Assembly: GCA_905250125.1 (NCBI GenBank)
Contig: CAJNOL010000138.1
Coordinates: 124,001-188,000, forward strand
DNA: 64,000 bases
Reading direction: 5' to 3'
Source: Rotaria sordida
Taxonomy: Eukaryota > Rotifera > Eurotatoria > Philodinida > Philodinidae
Every line of letters starts with the position of its first letter. Position 1 is the first letter of the stretch. The position numbers and the translations under genes were made by a program. The notes under the pieces were generated by a model. It was not told the DNA's origin. It searched no databases and saw only the letters and a list, made by a program, of their open reading frames with translations. Shown piece by piece: positions 1 to 11,072 of the stretch.

Positions 1-3000
1 TAAATGATTTTAAAATTGATCTAAATAATCTCTATCGTCGTGCTGCATTAAAAGGTCTTTCATGTATATTTCTATTATCTGATGCACAAATAACAGATGA
101 ACATTTTCTTGTTTATATCAATGATTATTTATCATCAGGTGAAATATTTGATTTATTTACTGATGAGGAAATAGAAGAAATTCTTAATTATTTACGATCT
201 GAAGCTAAATCACAAGGTTATAATGAATCAAAAGAAAATATATGGAAATATTTTATTGATAAAGTACGACGAAATCTTAAAATAGTTATGTGTTTTTCAC
301 CTGTTGGAAATACATTACGTATACGTGCACGTCGTTTTCCAGCATTATTTAGTGGAACAATTATTGATTGGTTTCATTCATGGCCAAGAGATGCACTTTA
401 TTCAGTTGTTATTCGTTTTCTTGATGATAATAAATTATTTTCGAATGGAATACGTCATGCTATAGCTAATTTTATGGCTGATACACATATTGATATCAAT
501 CATATATCAATACAATATTTTACAAATGAACGACGATCTTATTATACAACATCAAAAACATTTCTTGAATATATAAAATTTTTTCAATATATTTATGAAA
601 ATAAACAAAAGAAAATTGAACTTGAAATTGTTCGAATTTTAGCTGGATTAGAAAAACTTGGTTCAATTTCAGCACAAACTGCTATTTTACAAGAAGATTT
701 AAAAATTACAACAGATGAAGTCAATACTAAAGCAGAAAAAGCTGAAATTGCATTGAAAATAGTTACAGCTGAAGCAGATAAAGTTGCAAAAGAAAAAGTT
801 TGATCAATCATATATATATATTAAAAAAAATTTTTTTTCTTCCTTCTATATAAATTAAATTTAGTCATTTGCTGATGATGAACGTCGAAAAATTGAAACA
901 AAAAAAGCAGCTGTTGAAAAAGTACAAGCTGCATGTGCAATAGAATTGTATATTTGCATTGAAATATTAAAATGAAAATTTCTTTTATTTGAATTAATAT
1001 AGAGCTAAAGCTGAACCTGTACTCGAAGCAGCAAGATTAGCACTTGAAAAGATTGAAAAAGGACAATTAACTGAATTGAAATCTTTTGCATCACCACCAG
1101 AAACTGTTAAATTTGTAATGAATATGGTTGGTAAGTCAAAAAAAAGAAGAAAGAAAATGAATAACTATAGAAATACTTACCAAAAATATTTGTATTTTAG
1201 TTGTACTTTTTAAATGGGTTGATGAAAATCGAATTATTCCTGAAAGTCAACGTACATGGACGGAAGCAAAAAATACTATTGGACCAGTAGAAAAATTTTT
1301 ACAACGTCTGAGAAATTTTCAAGTTGCTAAAGTAATTATATCAATATCGTTCAGTCTATTTTCATAATAATAAATCATGTTGAACAAAATCAGAAATACC
1401 TATCTTATATAGAACTATTCATGGTATATTTAATTACTGAATAAAAAGCTGTTAGCACAATCTCTGCGAGATTAAAATGTGAAACACAATGTAGCTACTG
1501 TTCTTAAGCATAGGGAGTAGTTCATGTATTATAGCGAGGTGTCATCGATATACGATTTGTGGCGCGGGGAGGGGAGGTGTCGGGATTGTTATTCCTATAT
1601 TTCAACACTCCTTTTAGATAGTGCTTCACAAAGAAAAAAGAGGAGTACAAGCAAATAGAAATGTTTCAAGGGTTGAGTATGGTAGACCTACACTAGAGCC
1701 CGTTGGATGGAACTCGAACTCGATCGAATTCAGTCTGAGATCATCCCGATGAGCGCTACTCTAAAAGTTAGAGCTCATTATAACTTAAATCTTATAAGAT
1801 CACCGTCAAGATTGTCTGAGCAATGTATAGGGTGTGTTCGTCGTTGAATATAAATCATCGTAAAAAGTATCTTATATCTTCGCAGCAACTATCAAATGTG
1901 AATTACAAAAATTCATTGAGAGTATTAAGAGTAAGTTTTGGATTCAAATTGCGTTTCAAAATTTTTGATCCTCCTGAGTTTTAATCTACATACAGTGAAA
2001 TAAATGATTCAAAATCTGAAGAAGATTACAGACTCTCTAGAAGAAATTAATGGTGTTCAGAAATATCTGAATCCGAACTTGACTGAACTTTATGATGCTT
2101 GCATGATTGTTCATATACCTCACGAAACGCACGAGCATTTACCAAAATACTTTACACCGTCAGAACTGGTTGGATAGTTCTCAAACATAGAGTCAAAGTT
2201 TCAATTTTATGCATACCTAATAGCATAGAAGATGCAGTTTTTTTTCTATATAGAAACAAACTTTGTAACGTTTTTCTCTAAGCAGTAAATAGAATTACTA
2301 ACAAAAAGATTAGGTTTTGTTCGCAAAACAAAATGAAAATATTCCCTTTCTATTTGATGGCTTCATTAATCAAAAAAAAATATTCGAATATATGTCGATA
2401 ATTTTACAATTTATCTATTGTCTAGATTATTAGAAAATCCATTCAACAAGATAAAATTTATTTTACACTTTGCTAAAATGATGATCGCGAAGACTCTTCT
2501 CTTAATAGTTTACTCAAAGAAATTCACTTTTACATTTATTCAATAAAAAATGTTAGAAGAAACGCTTTTATTTCTTACAAACTTAAACTTATTGAATATT
2601 CTACAATGATCATCACTCTTATAGTTGACATATCTTTGTATAGTTTTAATAAGAGAAAAACAAAACAGTCCTTTTTATTTTTCAGGTTACTCCACAAGTG
2701 AGAGCTATCATTGATAAACTTAATGCAACATTAATGAAAATTAGTAAAACAAATAGTATTGAAAGTTTAATTCAACAAATTACAGTTAAATCAGCAGCAG
2801 CTGGTGGGATTTATACATGGCTTGATAGTTAAATTCAGTTCTTTTTTTTTCTGTCAAATATAATTATATAAATATTTTATATTTATTAGATACTCTTAAA
2901 TTTCATACTGTTTATTTGGAAGTAAAACCAAAACAAATAGCTTTAGATGTTGCTAATGAAGAATTAAGTCGAGCACAACAAGCTTTTTCAAAAATTCTTG

Positions 3001-3317
3001 CACATGTACAAATACTTGAAGATTGTTTAACGGAAGAAAATCTTAAAATGCAACGAGCTCTTGCTGAAAAAGATGATGCTATTAGAACAAAAGAACGATT
3101 AGCACGTCAAATTGATTTAGCTGAACGTCTTGTTGATGGTCTTGCTTCAAGTCGAATTATATGGACAAAACGTGTTGAAACATTTAAAAATGATTTAGAA
3201 ACTTTATTAGGTGATGTTTTACTAGCATCAACATTTATTTCATATGCTGGATATTTTTCAAGAAGTTATCGAATTAATTTTGTTAATAAATGGAGATCAG
3301 CTATTACAGCTACTAAA
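1..3317 (+). CDS. Axonemal outer-arm dynein heavy chain, DNAH9/11/17 type: AAA4 to stalk and start of AAA5 (5' truncated by window)
   Basis: Six exons read in phase: 1-797, 865-947, 1003-1130, 1201-1331, 2686-2827, 2890-3317, all with GT/AG borders. The first covers the second half of AAA4 (FLLSDAQI strand, then CFSPVGNTLRIRARRFPA and the IDWFHSWP block). The long alpha-helical stretch that follows is stalk helix CC1. The exon ending at 1331 and the exon starting at 2686 make the microtubule-binding tip (KSAAAGGIYTW). Exon 2890-3317 is CC2 followed by the GLASSRIIWTKRV and LASTFISYAGYFSRSYR blocks that open AAA5. In the family this is the ATP-driven motor of ciliary outer arms. The last exon ends after a full codon (phase 0) with a good donor, gtatgt, at 3318. 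The matching next exon is absent, see 3318-5453. The 1332-2685 intron is unusually long and holds a dispersed repeat. Family assignment is strong; choice among DNAH9, 11 and 17 is not resolved. Confidence 0.9.
1332..2685. repeat. Long dynein intron carrying a dispersed element (about 1441-1650)
   Basis: This 1.35 kb intron is large for a gene whose other introns are 50-80 nt. Its left part contains a stretch beginning agctgttagcacaatctctg at 1447 that recurs at about 29616, and a stretch ending ttcaacactccttttagat near 1617 that recurs at about 31352 and 41639. Shared left and right termini suggest a small non-autonomous element. A near-inverted pair, tgtgaaacacaat on the left and its complement-like counterpart on the right, may be short TIRs. 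The rest of the intron shows nothing recognisable. Confidence 0.55.
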
Positions 3318-5453
3318 GTATGTCAACGAAAATTCGTGAAGTTTACTTCTTGTATTCAATTGAAAGACGAGACTTCACACATGTGAGTCGAACCGGACAA
3401 GTGCAACATGAAGGTAGGTGTGGGTGTGGCTGTTGAGAGAGAAGACACCCACACCCACACCCTCTGAGAGTAGCGAATAAACAGTTGAAATCTTGATCGT
3501 TCGCTTGTTCGTGGCCACGCAGGGTGCTAGGTATTGATGTAAAAAATCTCGGATCTGGACTCGATCAGGTCCGGCTCGACAAAAACATGGACCCACAGCT
3601 CCCTACTTGTGGGAGACATAACTTTCATGCCTGATACATTGTTCGTTTAAAGGCTGAAATTCCCTAATCTCAATAGCACTGTCTCATTCTACAAAGATGT
3701 GTATGGTTTCTCAGCAAAACATAATAAGTCTGTTAGAATTTACAAGACGCAACCTATCATAGAATCCACTGAAGTAGTAACAGAGGTCTGGCTAAAAATA
3801 GTAAATTTCACTTGAATTAGGATTGTAGGAGTCAACGTTTGTGTATTCATCGAATAGATTATTCTACAAATAGATGGGAAACATGAAGAACAACAACTGT
3901 ATGGCACGGTTTGTAAATTTTGATTAGATTAGATGTAGTAGCTGCTGAGTTGTGAAACAAAAATAGCAAAAAAGAGATCAAGGAGGAAATGATTGTTGCT
4001 GATGCACTTCATCTCAAATAATACTTCTATTTTAACGCATTCAATGCGATTCGATTTTCTTAGAAAATAGCTTGAATAGATTCATTTTCTTATGTATTCA
4101 CCTTCTGATAAATGCAATCGTTGGCCTGTTAAGTATATACTGTCAGTTGTTTTTCTTTTTCTTGTTCGTATCATTACATAGGCGGGCCTCTTTCACGTCA
4201 CACTGAATAACTACTCAAGTTGGTTTTTTTTCTTACTTGTATGTATTGTACAATAGGAACAAATAACGAAATGAAATTTCGATTTTTTTCTTTTGCATTG
4301 TTTTCGTGACATTATCGATTGGCTCTTTCCTCTCGTGTGTATAAAAACAACTGAAATTTTGCAATGATTTACATGCCAGTTGAAAAAAACCAATGTAGAA
4401 AACAGCGGTAATTCACTGAATGATGCTCGATTACAATGAACGGAAATAAGGTAGAGATTTATTAGATCAGCATACTATACATATCTGAGACAATCTGTAA
4501 AATGGTATCAAAAGGTGCCATTTGAATTGATATTTGGAACAGCAATAATTAATAGCCATTTGATTCACAAGGAAAGCTATGATACAAGTGACATGAGTAT
4601 TCTGCAGTTTTGTGAAAGCCTTGTATGATCTTTACTCCTTGGTACACTATTCAAGGAACTGCAACCTGGTTCGAGATAACAATCAGAAAGTCATTCGAAG
4701 CGCAAACTCACTGATCACAAGCCCGAAGAGAGAGAAAGACCAGCGTGCACAATCCGAAGATGCTGTACTAGCTTCTATAACAGCAATCAAGAGAAGTGAA
4801 TTACGCAACAGTAAAGAAAATAAAAGCCTTCTGTTCTGGTTGTGACAAAATTATTTTGTCTGGATTCTTTTAGCGAGAGGCAACATGCTATACAATAAAT
4901 GATTCAAAAAGTAGCTGAGACAGAGCAGGTGATACATTATGTTTAACATTCTGCTTAAGAAAAACAGGAAAAGAAAGTATTTTTCTATTAAGTTCCTTGT
5001 TAAAATATAGTGGGACGCACCGATAGGCTCCATCGCGTTGGATCTGTTAAGATTATATTCTATGTTCCGTATATCTGCAATCATCATTATCTTATTAATC
5101 GAATCTGCAGCTATTATTACTACTATTTTCATTGAATCATTCTAAATGAAAAATTTCATATTATTGAATAAAGTTGATCGCTTTGCAACCCAAATTAAGA
5201 AATACAGACCGATTCCGTCCAGAAAATTGTAGGAACTTGGAAGCAGGTGTCCTCAACTATTGGACTCGATCATCGGATTCCTGTTTTCAAGTGTGCCGGC
5301 GGGAACTAGACATTGAAATCATTGACCTGAAAATATTTATTAGATTCTAGTGGTTTGATATCAAAATAATAAACTATTATATTTCATTTGATTTAATATC
5401 GACAATAATTTCATTCTATTGTCCTCTACAATTTGTTTTAAATGTATTTTTAG
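3318..5453 (+). other. Non-coding block where dynein AAA5-AAA6 exons are expected
   Basis: Family members have roughly 650-700 residues between the AAA5 opening motif and the [13 protein letters not shown] motif. Here the 2.1 kb between those two points shows no frame resembling AAA5 or AAA6. Splicing 3317 directly to 5454 reads Lys-Glu-Cys-stop, because the donor is phase 0 and the acceptor exon needs one upstream base. The block includes a telomere-like fold-back at 3413-3468. It looks like sequence replacement or deletion plus insertion, an assembly fault, or less likely very diverged exons. Confidence 0.7.
3413..3468. repeat. Telomere-like fold-back, G-rich then C-rich
   Basis: A ggtgtgggtgtggctg stretch is followed after a short gagagagaaga spacer by cacccacacccacaccc. 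The two halves can pair into a hairpin. Both are degenerate versions of the TGTGGG hexamer. Similar islands lie near 10.9, 13.7, 16.6, 25.2, 34.9 and 39.2 kb. Confidence 0.75.
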
Positions 5454-7163
5454 GAATGTTAGCCAATCTTCACAAAGCATTAGATAATTTTGATCAAGAA
5501 ATTCTTGATTCATGTAGTAAAGATGCACAATTTAAAGTTATTCTTTTTGCTCTATGTTATTTTCATGCTGTTGTATCTCAACGAACAAAATTTGGTCCTA
5601 TCGGTTGGAATAGGTAAGATATTTTCATCTTTAAAAAGAAAAAGAAAACACAAAAATAACTTCTCTAATAATAATAATTTCAATTCAATAGAAAATATCC
5701 ATTTTCTTCGGGAGATTTACAAATATGTATTGATGTTTTACGTAATTATCTTGAAACAAATATTAAAATACCTTGGGAAGATTTACGTTATATATTTGGT
5801 GAAATAATGTATGGTGGACATATAACTGATGATTGGGATCGTCGTTTATGTCGTAATTATCTTGAAACATATTTAAATCCAACAATGTTTGAAGGTGATC
5901 TTTATTTGGCACCTGATTTTCCATTACCACCTCCACTTGATTATAAATCATATCATGCATATATTGATGATAAACTTCCAAGTGAATCACCAAAACTTTA
6001 TGGTCTACATCCAAATGCTGAAATTGATTTTCTTTCTCAAACAAGTGAAAAACTTTTTCGTATACTTATTGAAATTTCACCAAAATATACAAATACAAAT
6101 ATTCATGGACAAAATGGAACAATATCACGTGATGAAAAAGTAATATTAAATATTAATTGAAAGTTTTTGAATAAATAAATATATATTAGATACGAAATGT
6201 ACTTGAAGAATTTCAAAATCACATGCCCGAAGATTTTACTATTGTTGAATTACGTGTACGTGTTGATGAACGTAATCCATATGCTGTTGTTGCTTTACAA
6301 GAAGCTGAAAGAATAAATAATTTATTACGTGAAATTCGACAAAGTCTTAAAGAACTTGATGGTGGTCTTAAAGTTTGTTTTATTATTATTTATTTTGAAA
6401 GGAAAAAACCATTTCATATTGATAATTCTATAGGGTGAATTAGCTATATCATCTGAGATTGAAATTTTACAAGAATGTTTCTATCTTGATATTGTACCTA
6501 TTCAATGGTCTAATCGAGCTTATCCATCACTTTATTCATTAGGTCTATGGTTTTATGATATGTTAAATCGATATCGAGAAATAGAAAATTGGACAGTAGA
6601 TTTTCAATTACCAAATTCTGTATGGTTAGGTGGTCTATTTAATCCACAATCATTTCTTACTTCAATTATGCAAGCTGTTGCACGAAAACAAGATTGGCCA
6701 CTTGATCGTATGTGTCTTATAGTTGAAATAACAAAAAAACAAAAAGAAGAATTACAAAATGCGCCGAAAGATGGTGCTTATATTCATAAGTATTATCAAG
6801 AAATTTGTTGAATAAATTTTCATCTTCTTTTTTTTTTTAATTTAGTTTATTTATTGATGGAGCACGATGGGATAAACAAAGTAATTTATTAGTAGAAGGA
6901 AAATTAAAAGAATTATGTCCATCAATGCCAGTTATATTTGTTAAAGGTAAAATATTTTTGCAAAAAAAAAAAGAGAATCTATTTTAAATAGAATTCTTTT
7001 AGCTATACCTATCGATCGATTAGATACTAAAGGTACTTATGATTGTCCAGTATATCGAATTAAAACAAGAGGAAGTACATATATTTGGCATTTTAATTTG
7101 AAAACAAAAGAAAAACCATCAAAATGGGTACTTGCTGGTGTAGCACTTTTATTACAAATATGA
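5454..7163 (+). CDS. Axonemal dynein heavy chain, C-terminal domain block
   Basis: Six exons in consistent phase: 5454-5613, 5692-6139, 6190-6372, 6434-6789, 6846-6946, 7003-7163, ending in TGA. The first opens with [12 protein letters not shown] and continues with [25 protein letters not shown]. Later exons carry [55 protein letters not shown] and the final [16 protein letters not shown], all hallmarks of the C-terminal region of DNAH9/11/17 beta-type chains. The acceptor at 5454 needs one base from an upstream exon (a Gly codon split after its first base), and no such exon is visible. Coding quality is good, with no internal stop or frameshift, so the loss upstream is either recent or apparent. 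No AATAAA is obvious just after the stop. Confidence 0.9.
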
Positions 7164-10100
7164 ATAACTATTTGTTTTTTGTTTTTTTTTGATTATTTTA
7201 TGTGATTAAGATTATGACAACGTTTTTCGTTTTTTTTAAATGAAGTGAAGTGTAACAATATATTATTCTTTTTCTAAATTTTCAAAAGGTTCAATGAGTA
7301 CCATGCCTGTATAGCATGCTTTCTTATACAACAATACAAATATCGATATTTATTTATAGTTAAAGGATCGCATGTAAAGTATATTTGAGTTTTCAACTGA
7401 CGATATTTTTCATTGAACGAACTTGACAATAACGTTCGTTCCAATGATATTTTTTTCACTTTAACATTGACTATTTTTCTTGATTCTTTGATTATCATTG
7501 GTATGGTTTTTCATGTATGAGAGGATCATTACATGTGTCCGAAACGTCACTTACCAAAAAGAAAATAACACATCTCTACTAGAGATATAACCAATTCAAG
7601 TGGCTTGTGTCAAACACACATTATATTTTCTGAAGAAAAATTTAGGTGATGTCAATTTTAATACTAGACATGTTTTATTAAACATGCTAAGGTTGAGTTT
7701 CTGCTAAACAATAAAAAACAAAATTCAGAATTTCAATAACAATAATACTCACAAGAATGGCAGAGTCTTACTGTTCTTCTGATTCAAATGAACTAGATTT
7801 TTATATTATGTTTTTTTTTGTCTCGTATAAATTCTTGTTTAAAAACAATGACAATCAATAAGCATAAAAAAGAAATGTAAATAAAACACATGTTATAATA
7901 AACACTCGAAATTAATTTCTTGATTAATAACGATAAATTTATCTTAATTTAAATAATGTAAAAGATCTTTGTCATCTAAATCTTAATAAATCCTACGGTT
8001 CTTATGATTCGCTTTTTCCTCTCGTCACAAGCAATGTCAATACAATATTATACTTTTTAATGTATTGTAAGTAAAAGTCATTAGTGTTACTCGCTTTATA
8101 CAAGTTAATAGCCATTCAAATGATATGTCACGAATTTAAGACATTTTGTTTCGTAGTTCTCAAGATTTGTATCATCAGACAGAATTGATTTCGGTTCTAT
8201 TTCCAATGACATAGTCAAATTATGAGAAACAATATCAAAATCATTTTTTAGTATAGACCCGAAAATCGAAAGTATTGTTTGGGAAAGAAATAACTAGACA
8301 ATTGTGAGGACAAGAATTGAGACTATAGAAAGTATACGAAAGATCTTCGAATACGTTAGATAGAAAATCATCGGTTACAAATTTCTGGTTCACTTTCGCC
8401 TTGCACGTGGTGAAATGTTTGCGTATGAAAATATACAGAGAAAAAATAAGTCTAGTCGGACAAACAACAACAAAAAACGCGTCGAAATTTTAACAAAAAA
8501 TAAAATCGTGAAAAACGCACATTTTTACGCATTCATAACTGGTTAAAGTTTCTAAACGAATATACACTTATTCAAAAGGGTTAACACGTTTGTAAACGTT
8601 TGATTTCTGAACTGAATAAATTGTTAGTGAAAATCACCCTATCCATAGACTTACTTTGCTGGAAAAGGATTTCCGATTACGTTGACACAAACACTCAGAT
8701 CCACTTCCGCTTACACCTTCGATAAATAGAAAAGTTTTGTTAAATAATACTCACGCGGAAATTTACCGTAAAAATTGGTCATTCACAGATTGTAGTTTAA
8801 CAGCTATTTTTGTTTCTCTGCACACGCCATTTGAGTGCCATATCATCATCTTTATCAGTGGAGAAGAAGTACATACTGAGAGTAAAAAAAATATATCAAC
8901 ATCTAATGTTATTCGAAGAACAACCGCAGAGAATGGAAGAAAAAAACAATACTACCTTCCGGTAAGACCATGTTTAAACGCGTAAAATTTTTTTTAGATT
9001 TACATGTTTTTACCCGTTTTCAGCTCAAATTTCACGAGTTTTATTGTGTTCAAGTGTAAAACACGTATTAACGCGTAACGATCAATCAAGAAAACATATT
9101 TTTACGCATATTTTTTCAAACGGATTTTATTATGTACAACAATCATTCGTTATTTCTCCTTTTTTTTTAAACAAGTCAACACGTTTAACTGAATTCGTCT
9201 ATTGAGATTAGTTTAACTGCAGAATTTTTAGTTGATGTATTTGATGCTCGAGTTTTCTTAGAATCATTTATGTTCTTGATTTTTCACTTTCATATGAATA
9301 AATGATGAAAGTTATGAAAGATTATATTATCAAAAACTGATAAAAAAAAATAAATCGAGAATATTTAATACTAGCATTTGGTATTGATAAAAGAGAAAAA
9401 CTAGTTTAACAATATACAATAAAAAAAGTAACTGCATGTATGAAGCACTTCATAAATAAAAAAAAAGGTATTGACTGAAATGTAACTATCTATGTTTTTT
9501 CTCTGTTATATCGCTTTCCTATTTATTAAGAAATGAATCTATATCTTCCGCATTTCCTTGAAAAAAATGCTATTTTTACGTTTAAATTCATTGTTTTTGA
9601 TTGTGATGTGTTAAATCGCATGATTTTTATCTGTGGTGCGTCTTTCTAGTTTAAAACATCACCTAAAAATAATGTTTAAACCCGTTTATGAGAGACACGT
9701 CTTTGATGTCCAATAAACACCATTTGAGTTATCATTCGAATACATTTTCTTTTATGCTTTAGACGCATTGATTTTTCATACATTCTAACGGGATTTGTAG
9801 TATTTTTATACAAACATGCCAGAATGCAGTTTTTTTAAAATACGTTTTCTTAATGAAAATTTAAAATATTCACATTCGTATTATGAGTAAAAATGTTGTT
9901 TTATGAGATGAAGTCCGCTACCATTGAGACAAATGTTTCGAAGTATCAGACTGAAAAATATGCCGCTTAAATAGACCCGTTATGGAGATGAATTTTATGA
10001 GTACTTGTGTATTAGAATGTATTTTAATATTAAGAAAGAAATAGTTGCATAACAAAAAAAAAACAAATGCAAATGAATTAAAACGAATTTAACTTGATTG

Positions 10101-11072
10101 AAAAAATTTCTTGACTAAGTAACAACTCAGTTGAACTTTTTCCTGCAGCATATCGGCATACAGTTATTTTTGTTCAAATTTAACAAAATTTCTAATGATT
10201 CACAGTTAAAGTGTTATTTCAATGATATGTTTAATTCATTCAAAGAGGTTAGATTTTAAAAGAATAAAATAGTTCGTGGTTTTTTTATTGTTTTCATAGT
10301 ACTCGACTCAATATTTTTTAGTTATTGATTTTTTTGTATAGGTCATCAAGAAATGTTAGTTGCTTTGTTCCCTATAAAACAGTTCGAATATATATAAAAT
10401 TTATTCAGCAAACAATGCATTTTAACAATCACAGATTCTTTCGTCTTTTTCTCAAACATAATTTACAAGTAGTATAGATAAGAACCATGACCTTATATTT
10501 TTATTGTCTCTTTTATTGTCTTTTTACAGATTTCCCTCTCTTCTGTTTTTTCAATAATCAAACTAATGTATCGCGAAAATATGTATCTATTTCTCTTTCT
10601 TTTAAGTCCCTTATATCTGATTAATGAACTTATAATATCACAATAAAGTTGAGTCGAACGTAAACTATGAAATACAGATTATTTTAATTAATTAGATAAA
10701 CTTTTTACAAAAATATTTATGTTTTTCTGCTTATTAATTAAAAGACTCTTTGGGTTAAATCTCAGTCGTTCTTTTACAATCTCCGAAACTGATTGATAGA
10801 TAGCACTCATAAAGAGAAATAATGCATATACATTTGTTTCACAGAGATGTTGAGTTTCATCTAAAAAGACTCCGATTATTATTAGAAAAAAACCAATAAG
10901 GATATGGGTGGGTGGATGCAGATGAGAGTGTAGGTCTTCTCTTCAATCACATTAGTACAGCCACAGTCTATCCACACCTAAATACACACCCACACCCCAT
11001 ATTTAAAGTTACAAAGAAACGTTCGAATGCTGAAACACAATTTTTTTTTCTTTACTGTGTCCTTTAATAAGT
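7164..11072. other. Intergenic, 3.9 kb, no gene recognised
   Basis: AT-rich DNA between the dynein stop and the end of the ART-TPR gene. An open frame at about 8737-8985 has no recognisable domain. Between about 8460 and 9770 the motifs acgcgt and tttttacgca recur, giving the look of an old repeat. A telomere-like fold-back lies at 10898-11000. Nothing else is supportable. Confidence 0.6.
10898..11000. repeat. Telomere-like fold-back (G-rich arm, spacer, C-rich arm)
   Basis: A gatatgggtgggtggatgca arm faces a C-rich arm ending cacacccacaccccat. The spacer contains gtcttctcttc, the complement-like form of the gagagaagac spacer in the 3.4 kb copy. It sits just beyond the 3' end of the ART-TPR gene. 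Confidence 0.65.

Noticed and set aside
4612-4845. 77-codon frame inside the dynein gap, considered as a lost exon
   Set aside because: No similarity to AAA5 or AAA6 motifs and no splice sites in a suitable phase.
8737-8985. 82-codon frame in the 7-11 kb intergenic region
   Set aside because: Alternative start, no motif, and surrounded by repeat-like acgcgt/ttttacgca text.
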